A stretch of DNA of 17,194 nucleotides. Origin: CAZCBN01 sp964496975. Lineage in GTDB: Bacteria; Planctomycetota; Phycisphaerae; Phycisphaerales; UBA1924. A program made the position numbers and the translations under genes. The stretch lies in the NCBI GenBank assembly GCA_964496975.1, contig CAZCBN010000066.1:1-17194 (forward strand), written 5' to 3'. A model generated the notes under the pieces. The model worked only from the letters and a program-made list of their open reading frames with translations. It was not told where the DNA came from and searched no databases. Numbering within the stretch: position 1 is the first letter of the stretch; each line of letters opens with the position of its first letter. Shown piece after piece: positions 6,978 through 17,194 of the stretch.

Positions 6978-8510
6978 TCACCCCGCCCGCCGCTCATCTC
7001 CATCCTCAATCCCCAGCAACCGCATCTTCTTGTAAAGCGTCGTCCGATTGATCTGCAACTGGTCCGCCGTCTTCTGCCGGTTCCACTGGTTCGCCCGCAG
7101 CGCCCGCAGCAAGATCCGCTTCTCCGGCTCGCGCAGCGCCTCCTCCAGCGCCATCGGCGTCCACGCCTCGTCGTCCGTTCCAGCCGATGCATCAGGCGCC
7201 CCGCCCGTCTCGTCCCCGTTCACTCCCCCCGCCCGCCACCGCGCCCCGCTCTCCCCCGCCAGCGCCGCCAAAAGCCCGCGGTCATCCCCCGCCACCATCT
7301 CCGCCGGCAGGTCATGCACCTCAATCATCGGCCCGCGGCACAGCACCGCCGCCCGCTCGATGATGTTCGCCAGCTCCCGCACATTCCCCGGGAAGGAGTA
7401 CCGCCGCAGCGCGTCCATCGCCTCCGCGCTGAAGCCCCGAAGCGCCTTCCCAACCTCCCGCGCGTGCTTCTCCAAAAAGTGCTCCGCCAGCATCGGGATA
7501 TCGCTCACCCGATCCCGCAGCGGCGGCAGCTCGATCTTCACCACGTTGATCCGGTAGTACAAATCCTGCCGGAACGTCCCCGCCGCCACCAGCTTCTCCA
7601 GCGGCTGGTTGCTCGCCAGGATCACCCGCACGTCCACCTCGCGCGTCTCCGTCGCGCCCACCGGCTCAAACTTCCGCTCCTGCAGCACCCGCAGCAGCTT
7701 GAGCTGCATCCCCGCCGACGCGCTGTTGATCTCATCCAAAAAGATCGTCCCGCCGTCCGCCGCCTCAAACCGCCCCACCTTGTCCGCGTGCGCCCCCGTG
7801 TACGCCCCGCGCACATGCCCAAAGAGCTCGCTCTCCAGCAACGTCTCGGGGATGCTCCCGCAGCTCAGCTCGATAAACGGCTTCCCGGAGCGCGGGCTGT
7901 TGTGGTGGATCGCGTGCGCGATCAGGCTCTTGCCCGTCCCGCTCTCCCCGCTCATCAGCACCGTCGTCCGGCTCGGCGCCACCGCCTGCACCAGCTCGTA
8001 CACGCGCTTCATGCGCGCATCGCCCCCGACGATGTTCCCAAGCCCGAACCGCTCGTCCAGCCGCCCGCGCAGCACCCGGTTCTCTTCCACCAGCCGCCGC
8101 TGCCGCAGCGCCCGCTCCAGCCCCATCCGGAGCTCGTCGTCCACCACGGGCTTCGTCAGGTAGTCCACCGCCCCGCGGCGCAACGCCTCCACCGCGTTCT
8201 CCACCGTGCTGTACCCCGTCAGCATCACCACCGACGCCCCGATCCCCTCCCGCCCGATCGCGTCCAGCAGGTCCATCCCGCTCATCCGCGGCATGTTCAC
8301 ATCGCTCAGCACCACGTCGTAGGGCCGCCGACCCCCGCCCCCCGCCTCGCCGCCGCGCAGCACGTCCAGCGCCTCGGCCGCGTCCAACGCCACCGCCGCG
8401 TCAAACCCCTCCGCCCGCAGGTACTCCCCGAGGCTCTCCGCCACGATCGGGTCGTCGTCCACCACCAGCACCCGCGCCGAAGGCCCGCGCGCCCCCTGTG
8501 CGTCACCCAT
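6978..8510 (-). CDS. NtrC-family sigma-54-dependent response regulator
   Basis: This 510-residue protein has the full NtrC layout. The receiver domain (about 12-130) carries the acidic pocket DDD (18-20), phospho-acceptor D70 in LSDVNMP, T98 and K120 in LTKP. The AAA+ domain (about 158-395) carries Walker A GESGTGKS (188-195), the sigma-54 contact loop as GAYTGA (235-240, usually GAFTGA), Walker B GGTIFLDEI (253-261) and GNVRELANIIERA (375-387). A Fis-type helix-turn-helix sits at about 462-501 (NRQKTADQLQINRTTLYKKM). A Gly/Asp-rich linker at about 418-450 separates the last two. The ATG at 8508-8510 overlaps the kinase stop by 8 bases, indicating translational coupling and deciding the start; a longer frame upstream is not homologous. 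Phosphorylation by the neighbouring kinase should drive sigma-54 promoters; the targets are unknown. Confidence 0.95.
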   Translation of the reverse strand: MGDAQGARGPSARVLVVDDDPIVAESLGEYLRAEGFDAAVALDAAEALDVLRGGEAGGGGRRPYDVVLSDVNMPRMSGMDLLDAIGREGIGASVVMLTGYSTVENAVEALRRGAVDYLTKPVVDDELRMGLERALRQRRLVEENRVLRGRLDERFGLGNIVGGDARMKRVYELVQAVAPSRTTVLMSGESGTGKSLIAHAIHHNSPRSGKPFIELSCGSIPETLLESELFGHVRGAYTGAHADKVGRFEAADGGTIFLDEINSASAGMQLKLLRVLQERKFEPVGATETREVDVRVILASNQPLEKLVAAGTFRQDLYYRINVVKIELPPLRDRVSDIPMLAEHFLEKHAREVGKALRGFSAEAMDALRRYSFPGNVRELANIIERAAVLCRGPMIEVHDLPAEMVAGDDRGLLAALAGESGARWRAGGVNGDETGGAPDASAGTDDEAWTPMALEEALREPEKRILLRALRANQWNRQKTADQLQINRTTLYKKMRLLGIEDGDERRAG

Positions 8511-9357
8511 GCCCCGCCTCGCTCTCCGCCTCGACGGCCGGCGCCGGCCACGTCGCCCGCAGCACCGCCCCGGGCCGTGCGCCGGGCCCGCGTCCACGCG
8601 ACAGCGTCAACGCCCCCCCGATCTCCCGCACCAGTTGCCGCCCCAGCGCCAGCCCGATCCCGCGTCCACCCGCAAACGTCGCCGTGCCCACCTCCGCCGA
8701 GAGCCCCTCCGCGGGCGGCCCGACGCCGTCGTCCTCCACCTCCAGCACCACGCCGCGCGCGCCGTTCGCCGTCTCCAGCGTCAGCCGCACCTCCACCCAC
8801 CCCGCCCCCGGCTGCCCGTCCGTCGCCCGGCCGATGCTCTCGACCGCGTTCCGCAGCGCGTTCAGAATCAGGCTGTACATCGCCCCCGCCGCCAGCACGC
8901 CCGCGTCCCGGTCGATGCGCACCGACACCGTGATCCCGATCTCCGCCGCCGCCGGCCGCACCACGTCCACCGCGTGATCGACCGCCTCCCCCAGCGTGGC
9001 CCGATAACCGCTCAGCAGCGTGCTCCCCAGCGGCAGGTTCGCGCTGCTCATCGCCGCGCGCACAATCGCCGCCATCCGCTCCAGCGCCTCCCGCACCGTG
9101 TCGAGCTGCCGCCGCGTCCGCTCCAGATCTTCCGTGAGCGACGCCGACTCCGCCCGCGGAAGCCCGCGCTCCGCCAGCGCCACCCACCGCAGCGACCCGT
9201 CCAACAGGTTGCGCAGTTCGTGCGCCAGCGCCGTCGTCCGGTCCGCCGCCACCGGCGCAGCCTCAGCGCTCCGACGCGCAGGATGTGCGCGATCAGGCCG
9301 CGCCGCGTCCGCGCGGCCGACTTCTGAAGAAAAGCCCGGGTCGTCGTGTTGCCCCAT
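8503..9357 (-). CDS. Soluble NtrB-like sensor histidine kinase
   Basis: This 284-residue protein has a histidine-kinase core without a recognisable sensor domain. The phospho-acceptor box is AHELRNLLDGSL, with the His at residue 46. The ATP-binding domain shows the N box LILNALRNAVESI (about 163-175), the G1 box EVEDDGVGPP (about 206-215) and the G2 box GGRGIGLALG (about 230-239). No membrane segment or signal peptide is present, so it probably acts in the cytoplasm. Residues 1-40 are an acidic/Ala/Arg-rich tail with no known domain. The start is uncertain: the ATG at 9355-9357 is chosen, with a GTG at 9376-9378 as an alternative, and neither has a clear ribosome-binding site. Its stop overlaps the start of the response regulator, so the two form a pair. 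Signal input may come from a separate protein. Confidence 0.9.
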   Translation of the reverse strand: MGQHDDPGFSSEVGRADAARPDRAHPARRSAEAAPVAADRTTALAHELRNLLDGSLRWVALAERGLPRAESASLTEDLERTRRQLDTVREALERMAAIVRAAMSSANLPLGSTLLSGYRATLGEAVDHAVDVVRPAAAEIGITVSVRIDRDAGVLAAGAMYSLILNALRNAVESIGRATDGQPGAGWVEVRLTLETANGARGVVLEVEDDGVGPPAEGLSAEVGTATFAGGRGIGLALGRQLVREIGGALTLSRGRGPGARPGAVLRATWPAPAVEAESEAGHG

Positions 9358-9474
9358 CGCAACACACCATCGGACCACGCCCCCGATCGGCTCGATCGGC
9401 GTTGCCGCTTTTCACCATCGCGCCCGTGCGGAACACCCATATCCGGGCCCCGTGCGCCGCGGCCCGCCCCGCCC

Positions 9475-9548
9475 GTCACGCCTGCCCCGTCACGCCCGGC
9501 CCCGTCACGCCCGGCCCCGTCACGCCCGGCCCCGTCACGCCCGGCCCA
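9475..9548. repeat. 15-bp tandem repeat (GTCACGCCCGGCCCC)
   Basis: Four contiguous 15-base units run from 9489 to 9548 (the last ends in A instead of C), preceded at 9475-9488 by a degenerate 14-base unit. The array starts 12 bases downstream of the aminopeptidase stop in that gene's direction and fills much of the spacer to the kinase gene. Confidence 0.95.
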
Positions 9549-9560
9549 TCCCATGCGGGC

Positions 9561-10727
9561 TCACGCCCAGGCCAGCCCCTCGGGCAGCGTGCTCAGGTTC
9601 TCCACGCCGCCGGGCCGCACGATGACCAGGTCCTCAAGCCGCACGCCGCCAAAGCCCAGCGCGTACAGCCCGGGCTCGATCGTCACCGCGTCGCCGTCGA
9701 GCAGCTCGGGCCCCCCCAGGTCGAGCAGCGGCGGCTCCTTCAGGTCGAGCCCCAGCCCGTGCCCCGTGCCGTGCGGCATGGAGCAAAACCCCGTCGGTGC
9801 GCCCGCCGGCGGGAAGCCCATCGGGTACCCGTGCGAGGCCATCACCCGCATGACGGCCCGGTGCACGTCCTCCCCCGTGGCACCCACCCTCGTGGCCGCG
9901 AACGCCGCCGCCTTCGCCTCGGCCACCGCGGCGTGCATCCGCGCGGCCTCGGCGGGCACGCGGCCGTGCACCACCGTCCGCGTGCAGTCGCCGTGATACC
10001 CGCTCGCCGTGTGCCGCGGGAAGACGTCCACGATGATCAGCTCGCCCGTCCGCAGCACGCCGCGCCCGTGCTCGTGGCAGTCCCCCCCGTCGGCCCCGCC
10101 CGCGACGATGTGCCCGTCCGACACCGCGCCGCGTTCCGCCAGGTGCACCGTGATCAGCGCCATCACCCGCTCGCTCGTCAGCGGCTCGCCCGGGCGCGTC
10201 GGGTCCAGCAGCGTGCCGTCCCCCTTGGCCTCGGCCCGCGCGATCAGCTCGCACGCCGCGCGCACGGCCGACTCCGCGATCGCGTGCGCCGCCCGCATCG
10301 CCTCCACCTCGGCCCGGTCCTTCATGCGCCGCTCGCGCACGCCCATCTGCCGGTCGCACACCACCTCGATGCCCCGGGCACGCACCTCGTCGGCGACCAG
10401 CAGCGGCAGCGAACGGTCCGCCGTCACCCGCGTCACGCCGTGCCGCACAAGGCACTCCGCCGTCGCCTGCGCCGCGCGCACCTCCCGGTCGCCCGACAGC
10501 GGCCGGGCCGCTCCGTCGACGGTGGGGGGGAAGTCCTCGTACGCGTGCACCGCCTCGGCCCGACCCGCGGCCCGGGCCCGCGGCAGCTCCACATCGCGCA
10601 CGATCATCACCCGCCGCCCGGAGGCGAGCGTGATGTACGACACCGGGTCGTGCACGCCCAGCGTCGTCACGCGGCGGAGGTTTTTGTTCACATCGGGCGG
10701 GCCGGAGAGCAGCGTCGCGGTCGTCAT
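9561..10727 (-). CDS. M24-family metallopeptidase (Xaa-Pro aminopeptidase-like)
   Basis: This 388-residue protein has the pita-bread fold of the M24 family, which removes N-terminal residues, often before proline, using two metal ions. All five expected ligands are visible: D234 in IIVDVFPR, D247 in GDCTRT, H323 in HGTGHGLGLDLKEPP, E351 in TIEPGLY and E365 in RLEDLV. The preceding H217 and H219 in GGDCHEHG may contact substrate. Residues 1-135 form the variable N-terminal domain seen in prolidase and aminopeptidase P relatives. No signal peptide is present, so it should be cytoplasmic. It starts 49 bases after ileS in the same direction and may share its transcript; its own ribosome-binding site is poor. 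Specificity (aminopeptidase P, prolidase or another) cannot be settled from sequence. Confidence 0.92.
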   Translation of the reverse strand: MTTATLLSGPPDVNKNLRRVTTLGVHDPVSYITLASGRRVMIVRDVELPRARAAGRAEAVHAYEDFPPTVDGAARPLSGDREVRAAQATAECLVRHGVTRVTADRSLPLLVADEVRARGIEVVCDRQMGVRERRMKDRAEVEAMRAAHAIAESAVRAACELIARAEAKGDGTLLDPTRPGEPLTSERVMALITVHLAERGAVSDGHIVAGGADGGDCHEHGRGVLRTGELIIVDVFPRHTASGYHGDCTRTVVHGRVPAEAARMHAAVAEAKAAAFAATRVGATGEDVHRAVMRVMASHGYPMGFPPAGAPTGFCSMPHGTGHGLGLDLKEPPLLDLGGPELLDGDAVTIEPGLYALGFGGVRLEDLVIVRPGGVENLSTLPEGLAWA

Positions 10728-10776
10728 ACCGGCAGCATAAGCCGGACGCCGCGCGGCGCCGCGCTCGCCCGGGGCC

Positions 10777-13830
<3,054 letters not shown>

Positions 13831-14082
13831 GGCAAGCACCCTGCAGCGCCGGCGCCCCACCGCGCCCAGCGCCCTTCCACCGCGCAGCAGACCCATCACC
13901 GAACGGCAGGCCCCGGGCGCACCAACGCCCGCGCACCCCGCCGCCCCGCGGCCGCGCACCGCATCACTCTATTGCCCCGCAACCCACCGACGCCGCCCCA
14001 CCCCAAGCCGCCAAGCGGCCCCCCGCGTCCCCCCCCCACCCAACGTCCTCGGCCCCTTCCCCGCCTCCCCCCAGTCCCCGAT

Positions 14083-14100
14083 GGCCGATGGCCAGTCCCC
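14083..14100. repeat. 18-bp motif shared with 6909-6926
   Basis: GGCCGATGGCCAGTCCCC at 14083-14100 is identical to 6909-6926, and the GATGGCC part is doubled locally (14080-14093). It starts 4 bases downstream of the DUF2617-like gene's stop. At both sites it lies just past the 3' end of a minus-strand gene and is followed or preceded by CAGTCCC. Confidence 0.9.
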
Positions 14101-14104
14101 CCCT

Positions 14105-14674
14105 TCACCCATGCTGCTCAAAGATCGTCTGCGTCCGCAGCACCACGCCCCCGCTGGCCAGCAGGTGGTAGCTCTGGATGTGGATCTCCCGGCTGAAGCG
14201 CTGCACGTCCAGCATCGACAGGTTGGGGCCGGCCTCGTCCGCCCACTCGTGCCGCAGGGCCTCGACCTCGTCCGCGTAGTCGCGCATCTCGTCCAGCGTC
14301 GCCAGGTACAGGTTCTCGCTCAGTTGCTCGGTCTGCACCGTCGTCATGTAGTTGATGCGCTCGCGCTCGAACAGCTTGTCGAAGTCGCGCTCCCCGGCGC
14401 ACAGAAACGCCGTCACAATCCCGCTCTGCGGCAGCGACCCCGTCTGGTCCGTCACCAGCTCCGACAGACACTTGCCCCCGTGCTCGAAGCGCAGGATGTG
14501 CCCGCCGGGGATCAGCCACGTCTCCAGCTCGTACGCCCCGTGCGTCACCACCCGACGCTGCCGCAGCGAGAACAACTCGGGGTGCAGCGCCCGGTCGTAC
14601 AGCACCACCTGGTACGTTTGAAGATTGTTCGGCTGGCTGCTCGGTTTGGTTTGCGGGTTCATTGGCGGTTCCAT
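14105..14674 (-). CDS. DUF2617-like conserved hypothetical protein
   Basis: This 189-residue protein resembles the uncharacterised DUF2617 family: an N-terminal LYDRALHPELFSLRQRRVV stretch (about 25-43), YELETWLIPGGHILRFEHGGKCLSELVTD (48-76), a middle NYMTTVQTEQLSENLYLATLDEMRD (108-132) and the ending VVLRTQTIFEQHG. I assign the family from recall of this pattern, without a profile search, so it is tentative; function is unknown. No signal peptide or membrane segment is seen. Two in-frame ATGs (14672-14674 and 14660-14662) are possible starts; the second has GGA about 9 bases upstream and may be the real one. The gene lies 274 bases before ileS in the same direction, with the repeat-rich gene-free region behind it. 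Confidence 0.8.
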   Translation of the reverse strand: MEPPMNPQTKPSSQPNNLQTYQVVLYDRALHPELFSLRQRRVVTHGAYELETWLIPGGHILRFEHGGKCLSELVTDQTGSLPQSGIVTAFLCAGERDFDKLFERERINYMTTVQTEQLSENLYLATLDEMRDYADEVEALRHEWADEAGPNLSMLDVQRFSREIHIQSYHLLASGGVVLRTQTIFEQHG

Positions 14675-14727
14675 GCGCGAACATGCGTACAGGTGCGAGG
14701 AACAGGGATCAGCTCCACAAGGCGAAG

Positions 14728-14757
14728 ATCAGAACGCCCCGCGCGCCGGCGTCTGAT
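14728..14757. promoter_or_regulatory. Imperfect inverted repeat upstream of the DUF2617-like gene
   Basis: ATCAG-A-ACGCC (14728-14738) can pair with GGCGT-CTGAT (14748-14757), a 10-bp stem with one bulged A and a 9-base loop. It lies 54 bases upstream of the longer start of the minus-strand gene, so it could be an operator or a 5' leader hairpin. Function is not shown. Confidence 0.4.
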
Positions 14758-14816
14758 GTCGCGGGCCGGACACCGCGCCGCACGCGCGATCCGGCAGACT
14801 CGGGCCTTGTGGTCAG

Positions 14817-14902
14817 GTCATGTCATCAAGTCGTGTCACCAAGTCGTGTCACCAACGGGGTCGTGTCACCAACAGAGTCATGTCACCGGGTCACTTCAGC
14901 GG
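14817..14902. repeat. 13-bp iteron-like direct repeats (GTCRTGTCAYCAA)
   Basis: Five clear 13-base units lie at 14817-14829, 14830-14842, 14843-14855, 14860-14872 and 14877-14889, and a degenerate sixth (10/13 to the fifth) at 14890-14902. Three are identical GTCGTGTCACCAA. Units 3, 4 and 5 are separated by 4-base spacers (CGGG, CAGA), giving a 17-base period there; the rest are contiguous. Confidence 0.92.
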
Positions 14903-14950
14903 GCCCTTTCGGGGTGCTCTCTCCCCAAGGGCTTCAGCAGCGGGACTCGT

Positions 14951-14989
14951 CATCATGTCTGGTCAACATGTCTGGGCATCATGTCTGGG
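14951..14989. repeat. 13-bp tandem repeat, three units (CATCATGTCTGGG)
   Basis: Three contiguous 13-base units at 14951-14963, 14964-14976 and 14977-14989 share the consensus CATCATGTCTGGG, followed by a partial CATCACC. The core CATGTCTGGT recurs once at 15581-15590. The period equals that of the neighbouring iteron-like cluster but the sequence differs. Confidence 0.9.
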
Positions 14990-15448
14990 CATCACCAGCC
15001 TCGGGTCATGACGACCGGCTCACGCCCGCTCCGGCTCCTTCAGGCCTCCTTTTCAAACACACAGCCCCCAAAACGGTCCAACAACGCTCCAGCGGCCTCC
15101 CCGGTTCGCCCCCCAGCCCCACGCCGCGACCGGCGAGGAGGCCCAACGGCCCGGGCGAGCCAGCGTCACCATCCGCCCGCCGGCACCGCGTCCGACCGCT
15201 TCGACGCACGGCCGCGCCGTCACGAACCGGAACACACCGTCACCCGAGGAACAACCTTCCGCCCCGGCGCCGACCCCGTTCGACCCGGCGGGCCGGGCCT
15301 CGTGGACGGCAGGTGGAAGGGGTCTCGAATCGCCGCGGGGCGGGACCGGCACCCATTGCTGGGCCACCGGCAGGGCGGCATCCGATACACCCACATCGAT
15401 ACGTCGCGCGCCACGCGACGGCTCGGACGACGCCCCCCAAACCGGAGC

Positions 15449-15476
15449 GTTTTTTCCAGTCGTGTTTTTTCCGGTC
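15449..15476. repeat. T-rich 13-bp direct repeat
   Basis: GTTTTTTCCAGTC (15449-15461) and GTTTTTTCCGGTC (15464-15476) are near-identical 13-mers separated by 2 bases. Six-T runs are rare in this GC-rich window. The position is about 300 bases before the plus-strand gene. Confidence 0.85.
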
Positions 15477-15719
15477 GACCCACGCACGCGGCCGACTCTT
15501 CCCGCATCAGGCGCCCCGACGCGCACGACCCCGCGGAGCACTCCAAGATCAGGCCGCGAGACGTGGAAGATTGTTCGGTTCATGTCTGGTGATATGGACC
15601 GATCTGGGGAGAAACCGCACGCCGATGCGCAGAATCGCAGACACAAGATATCTAAGACCCCGATCATCCGTCTACAACGTCTTGCAGATTTCCCCATTGT
15701 GGTGAGGCCGAATCGCCTT

Positions 15720-15732
15720 CGTTCACAGAACG
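15720..15732. promoter_or_regulatory. Operator-like inverted repeat before the right-edge gene
   Basis: CGTTC-ACA-GAACG is a perfect 5-bp inverted repeat ending 23 bases before the GTG start at 15756. It overlaps a TTGACA (15733-15738) by adjacency only; that hexamer is too close to the start codon to serve as its -35 element. A repressor site is possible but unproven. Confidence 0.35.
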
Positions 15733-15755
15733 TTGACACATAGGGCTTTACAGTC

Positions 15756-17194
15756 GTGAACCCCACCGAAGCCCCCACCCTGCCCCTCGATCGCCTCCGA
15801 AAGCTCGACCCACGCGCCCGCGCGGCCGCGGTGCTGGAGCTTGTCGAGGCTGGGTCTTGTCAGGGTTCAGAGGCCGACGTGGCCCTCCTTGCGCTCGAGC
15901 TTGCGGCCCCGTCGGCGGGTCCGTCGTCGATCCTGACAACCGCCGATCGGGTACGGGTCGTCGCCGGTTCGTGGCTCCGCCGCGCCGTCGGCCGCAAGCG
16001 CACGGTGTCGCCGGAAGAAACCCGCGACCTCGCGCTGCGGGCCCTGGTCCTGTTGCGGGGGGCGCTCACGGCCGACATGCAGCGGTTGGTGTTTGTCTCG
16101 GGTGAAGACCGCTGGCCCGAACTCGGGGTGCATCTCGCCGAGCTTGCCGTGGGCGCCGACGCCCTTCCCCGCCCCGCCGCCCGCACCCTGGGCCGCTGCC
16201 TCGCCGCGTTCGCCGAGGCGCACCCGGGCCCGGCCCTCGCGGGCGCCGCGGCGACTCTCTTGAAGAGCGACGACCGGGAGACGCTGCTGGCGGTGGACCG
16301 GGCGTTCCACGCCTTCGCGGGCGTTGCGGCGGAGGGCGGGCTTGACGTCGCGTCATTGGGGGATGTCCTGACCGATCTCGCCGACGCCGCGTGGGCCTAC
16401 CCGGATCACCGCCGCCGGGGCCCGGTCGATGCGTGCATCGCCCTCGCGGACGACGGCATTGCGCGGCGGATCTCGGGCGCCGCCGAGGTCGCGTCGGCGT
16501 ATGCGCGCGTGCGGCGTGTGCTTGTGGATCGGGCCCACCCGGCGCACGGCGCGGCGTTGAGCGCGCTGCGCCGGTCGACCGAGCCTTCGCTCGGCCCAAG
16601 GGCCTGGCGGTGGATGGCGAGCGAGGACCTGGCGGCCGCGGCGATGGAGCGCGTGGCCAACCCGCAGTCGGAGCGGGACGCGGCGGCGATGCTCTCGGCG
16701 TGGCACCTGCTGGTGCGTCCGGCGCGGGCGCGCCGCCTGTCGATGATCGAGCAGCCCCCGGGCGCGGCGTTCGCGGCCTCGGGCGGGGCGGAGGCGCTGC
16801 GGGGGTGGGCGGCGGGCGCGCGTGTCGGGCTGGCGCACGCCGTGCGCGTCTGGGTGTCGGGGCGGGCGGCGGTGCCCCGTGCGGACGCGGCGCGGGCGGC
16901 GCTGGAGCCGCTGCTGGCCGATCGGGACGAGGGCGTGCGGCTGGTGTCGCTGCGGGCGTGCGATGCGCGGGACCTGCCGGACTACGCGTTTGACGCGTCG
17001 GGCGTGGTGTCGCGCGGGGCGGTGCTGCGGTGGTCGGCGATCGGGGCCGACGGGGGGCCTCGGGCGGCGGGCTCGGGCCGGGCGAGGCCCGCGGACGTGG
17101 CGCGGGCGCGCACGCTGACGCACCTTGTGCGCAGCCCCCACGCGGCGACCCGGGTGATCGCGGTGATCGTTCCCAATGATCCGAGCGTCGGTCG
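15756..17194 (+). CDS. Large helical, possibly HEAT-repeat protein, 3' end missing
   Basis: From a GTG at 15756 the frame stays open to the window end (479 codons plus 2 bases). An in-frame TAG at 15741-15743 bounds the start, and GTG 15756 is the first start codon after it, with a weak TAGGG about 10 bases upstream; GTG 15831 is an alternative. I do not recognise the family. The protein is rich in Ala, Arg and Leu and looks almost entirely alpha-helical, with no signal peptide or membrane segment. Two stretches, about 380-404 (LEPLLADRDEGVRLVSLRAC) and 451-472 (RTLTHLVRSPHAATRVIAVI), look like HEAT-type helical pairs, which would suggest a scaffold or protein-binding role. Codons past about 16.3 kb end strongly in G, unlike the C-ending codons of otsA on the same strand. 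Confidence 0.8.
   Translation, partial: MNPTEAPTLPLDRLRKLDPRARAAAVLELVEAGSCQGSEADVALLALELAAPSAGPSSILTTADRVRVVAGSWLRRAVGRKRTVSPEETRDLALRALVLLRGALTADMQRLVFVSGEDRWPELGVHLAELAVGADALPRPAARTLGRCLAAFAEAHPGPALAGAAATLLKSDDRETLLAVDRAFHAFAGVAAEGGLDVASLGDVLTDLADAAWAYPDHRRRGPVDACIALADDGIARRISGAAEVASAYARVRRVLVDRAHPAHGAALSALRRSTEPSLGPRAWRWMASEDLAAAAMERVANPQSERDAAAMLSAWHLLVRPARARRLSMIEQPPGAAFAASGGAEALRGWAAGARVGLAHAVRVWVSGRAAVPRADAARAALEPLLADRDEGVRLVSLRACDARDLPDYAFDASGVVSRGAVLRWSAIGADGGPRAAGSGRARPADVARARTLTHLVRSPHAATRVIAVIVPNDPSVG

Larger units (their letters stand above)
14675..15755. other. Gene-free region of about 1.08 kb with repeats
   Basis: No reading frame here looks like a real gene: the open frames are low-complexity Arg/Pro/Gly-rich, differ on both strands and show no known motif. 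The left part has an imperfect hairpin (14728-14757) and two direct-repeat clusters (14817-14902, 14951-14989). The middle (about 15050-15450) is C-rich without clear structure. The right part (about 15580-15750) is less GC-rich than the rest of the window and leads to the plus-strand gene. I found no good match to the DnaA-box consensus TTATCCACA; the best were about 6/9. Confidence 0.75.

Noticed and set aside
6738..8933. Plus-strand frame of over 700 codons opposite the two-component genes
   Set aside because: It runs through DNA repeats and antisense to clear kinase and regulator motifs; composition is His/Pro/Arg noise.
14817..14989. CRISPR array
   Set aside because: Repeats are only 13 bases, contiguous or with 4-base gaps, and there are no spacers or cas genes.
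14675..15755. DnaA boxes
   Set aside because: Best matches to TTATCCACA on either strand were about 6/9, not better than chance in this length.
15733..15758. TTGACA as the -35 box of the right-edge gene
   Set aside because: A -10 box at normal spacing would overlap or follow the GTG start, so it cannot drive this start codon.

Overview
This is a GC-rich bacterial chromosomal window, probably from a planctomycete and possibly Phycisphaerae-like. The assignment is an inference from the gene set (MoxR with a likely DUF58 partner, a DUF3467 protein, a DUF2617-like protein) and base composition; no marker gene settles it. Most genes lie on the minus strand. The only plus-strand genes are the two-gene trehalose locus and a long reading frame that runs off the right edge.

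Layout. 1-1714 (minus): a DUF3467 protein, a MoxR-type AAA+ ATPase and the first codons of a gene that probably encodes the usual DUF58 partner. 1955-6134 (plus): otsA (trehalose-6-phosphate synthase), then a fusion of trehalose-6-phosphate phosphatase with a GH15 glycosidase that could be a trehalase, so synthesis and possible breakdown of trehalose are encoded side by side. 6295-9357 (minus): a VOC-fold protein and a two-component pair, a soluble NtrB-like histidine kinase whose stop overlaps the start of an NtrC-type sigma-54 activator. 9561-14674 (minus): an M24 aminopeptidase, isoleucyl-tRNA synthetase and a DUF2617-like protein, possibly one transcription unit read from 14674 leftwards. 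14675-15755: about 1.08 kb without a convincing gene, carrying short direct and inverted repeats. 15756 onward (plus): an Ala/Arg/Leu-rich, probably helical HEAT-like protein, incomplete.

Two themes go beyond the gene list. First, short tandem or direct repeats lie immediately downstream of minus-strand genes at likely transcript ends (1354-1387, 6202-6289, 6920-6961, 9475-9548, 14083-14100), and a 45-bp hairpin element is present twice at 6777-6891. Second, the plus strand is C-rich left of about 15.3 kb whichever strand the genes use, and becomes G-rich right of about 16.3 kb. The gene-free region between has a 13-bp direct-repeat array, and flanking genes mostly point away from it. This fits a replication-origin-like switch point, but no good DnaA box was seen, so it is only a hypothesis.

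No tRNA, rRNA, CRISPR array, transposase or prophage gene was recognised.
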